From: DATMER01 sp035556715
GTDB taxonomy: Bacteria > Acidobacteriota > Thermoanaerobaculia > Multivoradales > UBA5704
Direction: 5' to 3'
NCBI GenBank assembly: GCA_035556715.1
Contig: DATMER010000069.1
Span: 1 to 64,000, forward strand
Length of the DNA: 64,000 nucleotides
Shown here: positions 16,834-27,200 of the stretch, piece after piece
Position numbering within the stretch: the first letter of the stretch is position 1
Layout: every line of letters starts with the position of its first letter
The notes under the pieces: model-generated
Told to the model about the DNA's origin: nothing
The model's database searches: none
The model's input: the letters and a program-made list of their open reading frames with translations, nothing else
Translations under genes and position numbers: made by a program

Positions 16834-17451
16834 TTAACTCACCGCAGCCTCGGCTCCAGTAATCGGAGATGCTTCATCTCCGTTACGGAGAGTATCTCTG
16901 CGATCACAGTTCGATACCTCCTCAAACCTAAGGAGAAAATCGATCGCATTAAGGTGTGAGTACCTCAGCATGAATGCCTTGTAGATTGGCCAATCGTCAG
17001 AAAATCTGGCAGCTCTTTCGAGAAAAGCGTCTCTAATATCATCTAAATCTATAAGGCCTCTCTTGATGAAGTGCTCGATTCTTCCTAATCGTGCAAACAA
17101 ATCTGCGAAGCAATTCCTTACGTACCTTTCCTCTTCAGTGAACCGCAATTCGTCAACTCTCAATGCGCGAAGGACATCACATTTCCTAAGGATAACGCTT
17201 CGCCCGTCTTCAAGAGTATAGCTGTGCTTCTTCCATTGGAGCATTCTAATTGCGCACTTAACAGCAGCACAATTCCAAAGTACCTCGGTCATCTCATGCG
17301 CTAGCTTGACTCGATTCCAGTTCAGTTCTCTCTCCCGCTGTTCACGCCCTTCTCGTATTTCGTGAATGGCTTTGAACGCAGCAACCAAGCCCACTACGAC
17401 GGCTACAATCCACGACAATACTTGCCCAACAGCTTGAGCTTGCTGGATCAT
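16834..17451 (-). CDS. hypothetical membrane-anchored protein
   Basis: 205 residues from ATG 17451, preceded by GGAGAG; a 62-codon upstream extension is open but lacks signals. One transmembrane helix (about residues 8-28, 'VLSWIVAVVVGLVAAF') is followed by a charged, largely helical cytoplasmic domain. No family is recognised, though the layout resembles small membrane proteins often found in cassettes or defence islands. Base composition is well below the genome's GC level. It may share a mobile origin with the AlkD gene downstream. Confidence 0.65.
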   Translation of the reverse strand: MIQQAQAVGQVLSWIVAVVVGLVAAFKAIHEIREGREQRERELNWNRVKLAHEMTEVLWNCAAVKCAIRMLQWKKHSYTLEDGRSVILRKCDVLRALRVDELRFTEEERYVRNCFADLFARLGRIEHFIKRGLIDLDDIRDAFLERAARFSDDWPIYKAFMLRYSHLNAIDFLLRFEEVSNCDRRDTLRNGDEASPITGAEAAVS

Positions 17452-17898
17452 CGAGTACTCTCCGATTCGAAGATCATCTGGGTACCGTGTCGCAGAACTC
17501 TGTGTAGCTTCGCGCCTCCGCCCTGCGTATAGGCCAGACTCCCAAGTGCCGGTCACTCGGCGATGTGGTCGTCCCCTCTGCAACAGTCCGGAGTACAACA
17601 ACTTCGAGAGTTTAAGCCCGTGCTGGTAGCGAGTCAATCCAAGCCTCCAAGCCGGGAACTCGACTACCCCTCCTAGAGATCAGGGGATTCTTATCTATCC
17701 GAATTTCCAGGCCCAGGACATCTCTCTACAGGGAGAGGCTTACGACCAAGGTATGGTAGTGCTCCGGCCGAAAAGGAGGCTCGCGGCAGGGGAGTGGACG
17801 GGTGTAGATCATTGTCGTCTTCACACTCCGATGGCCTGGCATTTCCTGTATCGTGCGGAAGTCCTATCCGTCTGGCTCCCTGGACCGCTGTCCGGGAG

Positions 17899-18410
17899 CC
17901 GATCGGCGGCTCTCCATAACTTTTCGACTCCACGGCAAGACTATCGCCGTGTCGCCGCAATGCTTTGGCGGCTCCCCATAGCCTATCGCCGTCTCCCGAA
18001 ACCTATCGGTCTCTCGCCACAACGGTCGCCGTGTCACTCAACCTATCGCAAGTTCCCCGCAATCCATCGGCGACTCTCCATGGCCTATCGGCGAGACCCG
18101 AAATCCATCGCCGTGTTGCCGCAACCTGTCGGCGGCCCGGACAACCTGTCGGCGACTCTCCCTTACCTGTCGGCGACTGCCCCTGGCTATCGCCGTCTCC
18201 TCAAATTCCGTCGGCGGCTTCCGAAGTCCGTCGGCGGGTTCTGAAGTCCGTCGGCGGGTTCTGAAGTCTATCGTCGACTCGCCGAAGTCTGTCGGCGACT
18301 CGCCGATAGCCGTGGGCGATGGCCAATCGGTTACGGAGGAGGCCGACCAGTTACGGAGACACGCCTATGCCTTATGGATCTCGCCGAAATCCGTCGGCGG
18401 CTGCCGATCG
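17899..18410. repeat. degenerate tandem array, period 20-21 nt (array 3)
   Basis: About 25 units, each 19-23 nt and mostly 20 or 21, share a core near CTRTCGGCGACTC with the dyad GTCG-N-CGAC. Two neighbouring units (starting GTCGGCGGGTTCTGAAGT) are identical, while others differ at half their positions. The array ends in GGCTGCCGATCG followed by CTTTTTTC, which may act as a transcription end. Open frames within it are incidental because the unit length alternates between 20 and 21. It occupies most of the 1.5-kb gap between the membrane-protein gene and the toxin-antitoxin locus. Confidence 0.85.
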
Positions 18411-18569
18411 CTTTTTTCACCTTTCTGCCTACGGGCCCGGGTCGATTCTCGTATCAGGGATACGGCAATCTCCCGATCCGCACCGCGGATTCTCGCGACA
18501 GCTCAGCTCGCTGCAAGGGGAAGGAAAAAGGAGGAGGCGCGACTCGGCGCGCCCCCTCGGGGAGGTCAA

Positions 18570-18706
18570 CTATCGAACGTCTTCAGGCAACGGCGGCGGA
18601 GGCGGCTCCGGCTGGCGGCCGCGGAACGGCTGCAGACCGAGCTCCTTCAGCTTCTCACCCTCCTTTCCGTAATGCTCCCGAAGACGGGCGTTGAGATCCG
18701 GGGCTG
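18570..18706 (-). pseudogene. C-terminal remnant of an unidentified protein gene
   Basis: On the minus strand a stretch reads 'PDLNARLREHYGKEGEKL' and then 'KELGLQPFRGRQPEPPPPP' before a stop at 18570-18572. The helix followed by a Pro-rich tail looks like a genuine C-terminus. No start or upstream domain survives: the hairpin repeat at 18700-18733 interrupts the frame. I cannot name the family. Confidence 0.45.
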
Positions 18707-18733
18707 ATTGAGAATCGGATTGACAATCAGCCC
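18700..18733. repeat. hairpin repeat, copy 2
   Basis: GGGGCTGATTG pairs with CAATCAGCCC around a 13-nt loop; it is a near copy of the element at 14187-14221, including flanking GAGATCCG. It sits at the edge of two gene remnants, which suggests that it took part in the local duplication and deletion events. Confidence 0.65.
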
Positions 18734-18765
18734 AAGCCGCCTCCCTGGCAGCTGGACGAGCTGCT

Positions 18766-18935
18766 GTAGAATCGGGCGCCTCCTTCCCAGCATCCGATCC
18801 GAAGGCGACAGCCTGCACCCGTTCGTCGGAGCCGCCCACCATCCATGATCCCTCGAAGATCCAGGACATCGAGGTCATCCACTGGAGCGAGGAGGGTGGG
18901 CGTATCGCGACCGTTGGGGTGGATGAGAGCCGCAG
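18766..18935 (+). pseudogene. internally deleted copy of the lipoprotein gene at 15501-15995
   Basis: The stretch beginning TGTAGAATCGG matches the region upstream of 15501, then the signal-peptide part is replaced, then about 95 nt coding 'PPTIHDPSKIQDIEVIHW' and on are almost identical to the intact gene. After GAGGGTGGGCGT the sequence jumps to the final codons and 3' flank (CGACCGTTGGGGTGGATGAGA), removing roughly 320 nt of coding sequence. No start codon remains, so it is non-functional. Confidence 0.8.
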
Positions 18936-18963
18936 CCAGCATAGGCCGCTTGGGCTCGGACCT

Positions 18964-18993
18964 TTGACTTGGCCCAAACCAAGCCGTTATACT
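18964..18993 (+). promoter_or_regulatory. sigma-70-type promoter of the toxin-antitoxin operon
   Basis: TTGACT (18964-18969) and TATACT (18988-18993) are separated by 18 nt. The antitoxin ATG begins only seven bases after the -10 box, so the message is probably leaderless or nearly so; no Shine-Dalgarno is present before the ATG. Confidence 0.7.
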
Positions 18994-18999
18994 CAGAGT

Positions 19000-19236
19000 A
19001 TGAAGACGGCAGTCTCGATTCCCGACGATGTGTTCGAAGAGGCCGAGCGCCTCGCGATGGACTTGCAGACCTCTCGCAGCCAACTCTACAGCCGCGCGTT
19101 GAAGGAGTTCGTGGCCAGACATGCACCTGATCGCCTGACGGAGGCGATGAATCGCGTGGTCGATGAGGTTGGAAGCGAGATCGACGAGTTTAGCCAGAGA
19201 GCCTCACGTCGAGTGTTGGAGCAAGTCGAGTGGTGA
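19000..19236 (+). CDS. ribbon-helix-helix antitoxin (MazE/CopG-like)
   Basis: 78 residues. The N-terminal 'MKTAVSIPDDVFEEAERLA' strand and helix, then 'SRSQLYSRALKEFV', form a ribbon-helix-helix DNA-binding domain; the acidic, helical C-terminus would bind the toxin. The stop codon overlaps the toxin start, the normal arrangement for an antitoxin-first operon. The antitoxin probably represses its own promoter at 18964-18993 together with the toxin. Length is typical of RHH antitoxins paired with MazF. Confidence 0.9.
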   Translation: MKTAVSIPDDVFEEAERLAMDLQTSRSQLYSRALKEFVARHAPDRLTEAMNRVVDEVGSEIDEFSQRASRRVLEQVEW

Positions 19237-19574
19237 TCAGCCAAGGCGAGATCTGGTGGGCCGACTTGAGCGAGCCGACCGGATCAGGCCCTGGCTATCG
19301 GAGACCCGTCGTTGTCGTGCAGTGTGACGAGTTGAATCAAAGCCGGGTAAGTACGGTCGTATGTGTGCCGCTAACGAGTAATTTAAAATGGGCAGACGCA
19401 CCTGGCAATGTGCTTCTGACTGCAAGAGCGACAGGCCTTTCAAAGGAATCGGTTGCGAATGTCTCGCTGATTGTCGCAGTCGACAGGCGACAACTGACCG
19501 AATGCGTCGGTAAGCTGCCGCGACGCCAATTGGAACTGGTGCTCGCAGGCATCGACACATTGCTCGGGCGATAG
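19230..19574 (+). CDS. MazF/PemK-type endoribonuclease toxin
   Basis: 114 residues from GTG 19230 (a second GTG follows at 19233). It has the MazF core: 'GEIWWADLSEPTGSGPGYRRPVVVVQ' type opening strand with the loop and conserved Arg, 'VVCVPLTSNLKWADAPGN', 'ESVANVSLIVAVDRRQL' with the conserved Ser/Asn region, and a final helix ending 'IDTLLG'. MazF enzymes cut single-stranded RNA at short specific sequences. The gene overlaps the antitoxin gene by seven nt. No trace of inactivation is seen. Confidence 0.93.
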   Translation: MVISQGEIWWADLSEPTGSGPGYRRPVVVVQCDELNQSRVSTVVCVPLTSNLKWADAPGNVLLTARATGLSKESVANVSLIVAVDRRQLTECVGKLPRRQLELVLAGIDTLLGR

Positions 19575-19640
19575 ACCGGCCGCAGTTCACACAGCAGCGG
19601 CTCACAGAATTCCCAGGGCGGGAACGGGGCTCGACATCAA

Positions 19641-19940
19641 TTCGGACGCGTCGGAATCGCTTCGAGCCCGTAAGAATCGTCCCGAACGCTTAGGAATGCT
19701 TCCGACGCTTAGGAATCGTCCAGAACGCTTAGGAATCGATTCGAGCGCGGTCGACGACATTCTGGCGCGGTCGAAATGATCTGGAACGCGCTCGGCGGCA
19801 TTCTTACGCGTTCTTCTCCATTCTTATGGATCTGCGGCGATTCCGATCCATCCGAATGGATTCGAATGCGCTCGGATCCATTCCGATGGACCCGAAACGA
19901 TTCGAGCGCGCTCTTTCAGATTCCGAAGGAATAGGACGCG
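19641..19940. repeat. tandem array of fifteen 20-nt units (array 4)
   Basis: Fifteen units span exactly 300 nt and stay in 20-nt register; one unit is 19 nt and a later one is 21 nt, restoring phase. Most units start TTCGA or TTCCGA, and several contain GCGCTCGGA or CGCTTAGGAATCG. Dyads such as CGAAT-GG-ATTCG (19854-19865) span unit borders. A 20-nt period cannot preserve a reading frame. The array fills the gap between the convergent mazF-like and ymdB genes and ends seven nt before the ymdB stop. Confidence 0.88.
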
Positions 19941-19946
19941 CCGCGG

Positions 19947-20731
19947 CTATACCGACTCGTCCCGGACCATCACCCGCTCGATGGAGCGCGCCTTGCCGGT
20001 CGTCTCGTCCACGTCGATGAGCGTTCCGGCAAGGCGGACGTCGTGCTTGGCGACTTCGAAGGATGTGGGGGTCTGCATCAGGAAGCGCTTGATGATCTTG
20101 TCGACGCGGACGCCGATGATCGACTCGTAGGGGCCGGTCATGCCCGCGTCGGTCTGGAAGGCGGTCCCCTGGGGGAGGATGCGCTCGTCCGCGGTGGGGA
20201 CGTGGGTGTGGGTGCCGACCACGGCGCTCACCCGGCCGTCCAGAAAAAAGCCCAGGGCCTGCTTCTCGCTCGTGGCCTCGGCGTGGAAGTCCAGGAAGAT
20301 CACCTTGACCTTGGGGTCCAGCTCTTTCAGGAGCCGGTCCGCCACCTCGAAGGGGGATTCCAGGGCATTCATGAAGACCCGGCCTTCGAGGTTGATCACC
20401 GCCACCGGAATCCCGGCCGCGGTCTCGCCTACGTGAATCCCCTTGCCCGCGTTGCCTCGGGGGTAGTTCGCCGGCCGCAGGAGGTTGGGGACCTGGTCGA
20501 GGAGCGCGACCCCTTCCTTCTTGTCCCAGATGTGGTTGCCGCTCGTGTAGCAGTGGATGCCCAGGGGCCTGAATTCCGCGAGGATGTCCGGGGTCACTCC
20601 GAAGCCGCCCGCCGAGTTCTCGACGTTGACGACCACGTAATCCGCCCGGTGGCGGTCGATCAGCCGGGGGAGAAGATTCACGACCGCCCTCCGGCCGGGC
20701 TTGCCGAAGACGTCTCCCACGAAGAGCAACT

Positions 20732-20735
<4 letters not shown>
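19947..20735 (-). CDS. ymdB: YmdB/TIGR00282-family metallophosphoesterase
   Basis: 262 residues from ATG 20735. Calcineurin-like dinuclear metal motifs: 'FVGDVFGKPGR' near residue 5, 'VNVENSAGG' near 38, 'TSGNHIWDKKE' near 66, 'FLDFHAEATSEK' near 150 and 'GTHTHVPTAD' near 180. Family members act as phosphodiesterases on cyclic nucleotides or RNA ends and lie next to rny in many bacteria. Here the gene overlaps the end of rny by four nt (ATGA), so they are co-translated. The C-terminus is not truncated although array 4 abuts it. Confidence 0.95.
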
Positions 20736-22306
<1,571 letters not shown>

Positions 22307-22392
22307 AGGTATACCCCCTCTGTTCCCGGGGATGGGAAGGGGGACCGGTCGAATTCGGGAGGGCCCCTCTCTAGTAGAGGAGGGGAGAGATT

Positions 22393-22580
22393 AAAGCATC
22401 CCCTGCGCGGCCGTGGGGCCGAGCGCTTAGAACCTGAAACGCGCCAGGTGGGTGTCCGCACTGCGAGCCGTTAGCGTCCCCGTTCGAGCGGGGCTGGCAC
22501 AGGCCGCGCAGGTATAGAACTCCCTGGAAAATGTTGTAGGTTCTACAATCGTGGAACCCACGAACCGCACAGGGGATGCA
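22393..22580 (-). ncRNA. ssrS: 6S RNA
   Basis: The 188-nt minus-strand transcript is closed by a long stem: GCATCCCCTGTGCGG at the 5' end pairs with CCGCGCAGGGGATGC at the 3' end. Inside are further paired segments (TTCGTGGGTTCCACG, GCCCCGCTCGAACGGGG) around an open centre, the layout of 6S RNA that mimics an open promoter for RNA polymerase. It lies directly downstream of zapA and upstream of rny, the typical place for 6S RNA. A TATGAT box lies just upstream of the 5' end. A covariance-model search would settle the exact ends. Confidence 0.85.
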
Positions 22581-22628
22581 AACTCTGATTTAATCATATC
22601 TCTCTAGGTGGCAGAGCCAGAGACCGTA

Positions 22629-22913
22629 TCAACGGCCGAGGGCCTGACTTAATTCCTCGGTCAGCTCCACCACTTTCTCCCGAATCTCGACCCGTTCCCC
22701 TTCTTGCTGTTTCTGTGCCCGGAACAGCTCGTCTGCTAGATTGAGTGCCGCCAGAATGGCGATCCGGGTCATGTCGCCCTTCACGTGCTGGGCGACCTCC
22801 CGCATCTTGCGGTCTACGAGGCCGGCCAGATTCTGGAGGTACTCCGTATCTTCGCTTCCGCGGACGTTGTATACCGCGCCAAAGATCTCAACCTCGGTAT
22901 TGGTTGGCGGCAT
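22629..22913 (-). CDS. zapA: cell division protein ZapA
   Basis: 94 residues. The N-terminal 'VEIFGAVYNVRGSED' beta hairpin, 'YLQNLAGLVDRKMREVAQ' helix, 'RIAILAALNLADELFRA' helix and a C-terminal coiled coil are the ZapA signature. ZapA binds and cross-links FtsZ at midcell. It is upstream of the 6S RNA gene on the same strand, the classic zapA-ssrS arrangement. A separate ZapB-like gene is at 30932-31270. Confidence 0.93.
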   Translation of the reverse strand: MPPTNTEVEIFGAVYNVRGSEDTEYLQNLAGLVDRKMREVAQHVKGDMTRIAILAALNLADELFRAQKQQEGERVEIREKVVELTEELSQALGR

Positions 22914-23025
22914 GGCGATTTCCCGTCCGTCTCTGCCGCCCCAGGCAGCAAGTTACGTCCTGCCAGCGGTTTGGCTGAGGACACTATATACCACAGTTCT
23001 CCGCGGGGTCCAGGCCCCCTCTCCC

Positions 23026-23082
23026 GTAGGGGCGCCCCTTGTGGGTGCCCCGGGGGAGGGCGGCCACAAGGGCCGCCCCTAC
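23026..23082. repeat. REP-like inverted repeat
   Basis: GTAGGGGCGCCCCTTGTGGG and its near complement (ending CCGCCCCTAC at 23082) form about 25 imperfectly paired bases around a GC-rich loop. The 'GTAGGGGC...TTGTGG' phrase is typical of dispersed palindromic repeats of GC-rich bacteria. It lies between the divergent zapA and pyrD genes and probably folds in any transcript that crosses it. Confidence 0.7.
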
Positions 23083-23142
23083 AGACCATCCCAGGGGCAA
23101 GGCGAGGGGGGGTACAATCCCCCCGATCCGGACATCCCCGCA

Positions 23143-24207
23143 ATGACCCTCTATCCCCTCCTCCGACGACTCCTCTTCCGGCTCGATCCCGAGGCCGGAC
23201 ACGCCGCCGGCATGACCGCCCTGCGCGCCGCCCAGGCTCTGCCCCCGATCCGCGGCGCCCTCCTCCGCCGGAACCTGGTGGACGACCCCCGCCTCCGTCA
23301 GACGCTCTTCGGCCGCAATGGCCTCGAGATTCCGAACCCGGTCGGGCTCGCCGCCGGGCTGGACAAGGATGCGGTCGCGGTCGGGGGCATGGCCGCCCTA
23401 GGCTTCGGGTTCCTGGAGGTCGGCACGGTCACTCCCCTTCCCCAGCCGGGCAACCCCCGGCCGCGCCTCTTCCGCTTCCCCGCCGCCGGGAGCCTCCAGA
23501 ACGCCATGGGGTTCAACAACCAGGGGATGGAGGCCATGCGCCGGAGGCTGGAGGCGGTCTATCCGCTGGAGGTCCCCCTGGGGATCAACATCGGGAAGAA
23601 CAAGGCGACTCCACCGGAGCGCGCTCTGGACGACTACGAGATCCTGATGCGCGGCCTCGCCCATCTCGGGGACTACCTGGTCGTGAACCTCTCTTCCCCG
23701 AACACTCCAGGTCTTCGGGACCTCCAGAACGAGGCCTTCGTGCGCTCCGTCCTGGGACTGGCGAAGGAGATCACGGCCAAGCCGGTGCTGGTGAAGATCG
23801 CTCCGGATCTGGAACCGGAGGTCGCGGCGGACCTCTCGGAGATCGCGGTCGAAGCCGGGGCCGCGGGGATCATCGCCACGAACACGACGACCGAGTACGG
23901 TCTGCTGCCGGGGTGCAAGGATTTCGGCGGGCTGTCGGGGAGGGTGTTGAGGGAGAAGAGCTTCCGGGTGTTCGAGGCGGTGGCGCGCCGGCTCTTCGGC
24001 CGGGCGGTGTTGATCAGCGTGGGAGGGATCGACTCCGGAGCGGAGGCTTTTCGAAGGCTGCGGGCCGGGGCGAGCCTGGTGCAGGTGTATACGGGGTTGA
24101 TCTACGAGGGGCCGGGGCTGGTGCGGCGGATCAACCGGGAGCTGGTGGAGCTGATGGAGAAGGAAGGCCTGGAGGGGATTGGGGCGGTGGTGGGGGCGGG
24201 GCGGTAG
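23143..24207 (+). CDS. pyrD: dihydroorotate dehydrogenase, class 2 (quinone)
   Basis: 354 residues. Class 2 signs are the N-terminal helical extension ('LLRRLLFRLDPEAGH') for membrane association, 'NPVGLAAGLDKDA', 'EVGTVTPLPQPGNP', 'NAMGFNNQG', and 'VVNLSSPNTPGLRDLQ' whose Ser is the catalytic base. FMN-binding segments include 'IATNTTTEYG', 'ISVGGIDSGAEA' and 'VQVYTGLIYEGPGLV'. The enzyme oxidises dihydroorotate to orotate in pyrimidine synthesis and passes electrons to quinone. Length is typical. No other pyr gene is adjacent. Confidence 0.97.
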   Translation: MTLYPLLRRLLFRLDPEAGHAAGMTALRAAQALPPIRGALLRRNLVDDPRLRQTLFGRNGLEIPNPVGLAAGLDKDAVAVGGMAALGFGFLEVGTVTPLPQPGNPRPRLFRFPAAGSLQNAMGFNNQGMEAMRRRLEAVYPLEVPLGINIGKNKATPPERALDDYEILMRGLAHLGDYLVVNLSSPNTPGLRDLQNEAFVRSVLGLAKEITAKPVLVKIAPDLEPEVAADLSEIAVEAGAAGIIATNTTTEYGLLPGCKDFGGLSGRVLREKSFRVFEAVARRLFGRAVLISVGGIDSGAEAFRRLRAGASLVQVYTGLIYEGPGLVRRINRELVELMEKEGLEGIGAVVGAGR

Positions 24208-24247
24208 CCGTGTTATCGTATTCGGCATAGAGGAGATAGAGCGACGA

Positions 24248-27200
24248 TTGCCACGCACGAGAGCGAGTGAGCGTCGGGTCTTTTCCTGGGTCCTGAAAGC
24301 CGCGCGGGAGCTGGCCGGCTCTCGTGTGGATCACGTCTGGATCTACTCGCGTCCCGATACCGGCCTCGATCCCGACCTGCGGTCCTTTTCCATCCCCCAA
24401 GCTCCCTCCGGAAACGACCAGGGGCTTCCCGGACGGGTCTCGCGCACCGGCGTGCCGATCGTCTGCCAGGATGTCCACAGGCACGAATCCTTCAGCGCCT
24501 CGTACCTGCCGGTCTTCCCGGAAACCACGGCCCAGTGGTGCTTTCCGCTTCTCATCCAGGACTTTGCCGCCCGCGAAGAGCTCCGGCCCGTGCTCTGCCT
24601 GGAGGCGGGCGCCGCGATCGATCCCTCTCTGCGTCCCGCCATCGATGTCATCAGCCGGCTCGGCGGCCTCAAGATCTCCGCGCTCCGGGGCATGCGCAAG
24701 CTCGACCGCGTGCAGACGCTGAAGGACGATCTGGAGATCTGGCGGCTCAAACAGCAGATCCAGGAGCTTTCCGGCATCAGGCCCGAGGGCACGATCCGCA
24801 AGCTCTTCGATTCTCTGGTCGAGGTCCTCGGCTGCGTGGGGATGGCGCTCTGGCAGTACGACGAGGCCGAGGACAACTTCTGCCACCCTTTCTACTCTTC
24901 CCGCACGCCGCTGATCCACCGGACCTATCCCCCGCCAGGACCCTGGGGGCCCATCGGCCGGGTCGTCGGCTCGGGGCAGCCGCGGTTCTGCCCCCTGGTC
25001 AGCGAGGCCCCAGATCTGGTCGTCAGCCGCTTCATGACCGAGCAGAAGATCCTCGCTACCGCCTATATCCCCGGCTGTATCGTCGAGGAGCCGGTGGAGG
25101 GGAAGCAGGACAGCGCCCGGAAGGTGAAGGGCATCCTCTTCGTCAACTTCGATGAAGAGCACTGGTTTTCTCCCCTCGAAAAGAGAGTCCTGCGTTACGC
25201 AGCCGACGCGGCTGTCGAGATCCTCCGGCTGCGGTCAGAGGCGCGCCGCCATCGCCTCGCCGAGCGTTTCGATCTCGACTTCGTCTCCGCCTACCCGGGC
25301 GGCTCTCCCATCCTCGGGCCTGCGGCGAAGGCTGTCATCGCCGCTTTCTCCGTTCATCTTGGCCGCCCGCACGGGGTGCTCTATGTCCGGGACCGCCCCG
25401 GCAGCCTCTTCATCCGCTTCGAGACGACGAGCGAGCTCGGCGATTCATTCCGGGGCCGCTACCTCGAGAGCAACCCCTTCCCGCGGCTATTGTCGGAGAG
25501 CAGGACCCCGAGGGTCATGAGCGGGCGAGAGCTTGCCGAGGTCGTGGATGCCCCCGCCGTGCTCCACCAGGGGCACATCCTGGCCCTGCCGCTGCAGCAT
25601 TCCGGCACCCTCCTCGGGTTCTGCCTGCTGGCCAGCGAGGCCCCTTCGGCTGCGATGAAGCCGGACGACGAGGTTCAGCTCACGCTCTGCCAGGACGCCC
25701 TGGAAACGCTGATCAACCTGGACCGCCAGACGCGCAGCCAACGCCGCTACATCTCTCTTCTGGGCCAGTTCCTGCGCATCTACGAGTATGCAGCCACCGA
25801 GATTTCGCCGGTCCCGCTGCTCACGGCCTTCCTCGACGTGCTCCTCGAGGGGAGCACCGCGGACGCTTGCTACATCTTCCTCCGGGGAGAGATCGGGGAC
25901 AGCTCGGACCCTGCGGTCGCCCGCGGCGACCATCACTCCTCCGGTGCGCTGAGAATCCCCCTCTCCTTCGAGCAGATCCTGGAGGATGGCGGGCCCCGCT
26001 TCAAGGAGGATCCGGACCCGGCTGAAACGGCCGCCGGAGATCCCGACGTCCGCGCACAGGCCATCCTTCCTCTGCGCTTCCATTCCAAGCTCTTCGGCGT
26101 GCTCTCCGTCGAGTACCGGGTCATCCACAAGTTCACCGCCGAGGACAGCTGGTTCTTTCAGGTGCTGGCCTACCAGCTGGGCCAATCCCTCCAGTACTTC
26201 CAGGGCAACCTTTCCCTGCTCGAAAAGGTGAACAGCCTGGCGGCGTCCGGCGCGCGCATTGCCCAGCTCGGCTCCCCCGAGTTCAAGGAGGATGTGCCCG
26301 TTACCGACGAAAGCCGCAGGCTCGTCATCCAGGCCAAGAACCTCTCCCGGGCGGACTTCGTCGACCTCTATGTGCGCCACGGAGACCTCTTCGTGCTGGA
26401 AGCGACCGAGGGAGGGACCGGCGACCAGAGCAGGGTCGGCCGCGACATGTGGAAGCCGGACCTGGGCATCGTCTCGCGGGTATGCCGCGAGCAACGGTCC
26501 CTCAACCTGCCGGACGTGCAGACCGAGACCAGCCGGGAGCTTGGGTACGTCGTCAATCCGGCCTTCCCCGACGCCGTCTCCGAGCTCGTGGTGCCGGTCG
26601 TCGACGACGACGAGGTGGTCGCGATCATTGACCTCAACGCCCGCCGTGCCGGGGCCTTCACCCAGGGCGACAGCTACTTCGTCCAGGCGATCGCAGCGCA
26701 GGCGGTCGCCCTGCGGCGCGCGGCCGAGCTCCAGCAGACCCGCCGCCGGCTCGACCGGGAGCGTGACCTGCTGGTGCAGATCAACCGGATCGCCCAGAGC
26801 GCCGTCGAAGAGGGAGAGATGGCCGTGCTCAGGCGGATCCTGGAGACGATGGCCAGGTACCTCGAGGCCCACTTCATCTCGATCCACATGCTCGCCCAGG
26901 ATGGTTACTCCTTCGATCCGGCACGGTCGCTCGCCATCCCGGAGGCTCCCGAGCTCCTCCGGGGGCTCACGGTCGACAACTCGATCCTCGGTTTCTCCGT
27001 AAAAGAGGCGAGGGAGAGCGGAGAGGCATACCGCTTGATCGATGATGCCGGCCATCCGCCGGCTGGCTGGCCCGCCTCTCGCAGGCATGGGAAGGGAGAG
27101 CCGATGGGAAGGCTCGTGGTCTTCCTCGGACAACGGGAGGACATCGTGGGAGTCATCAACATCGAGCACCGCGAGCACGAGGCCCTGCGACGCCAGGTCA

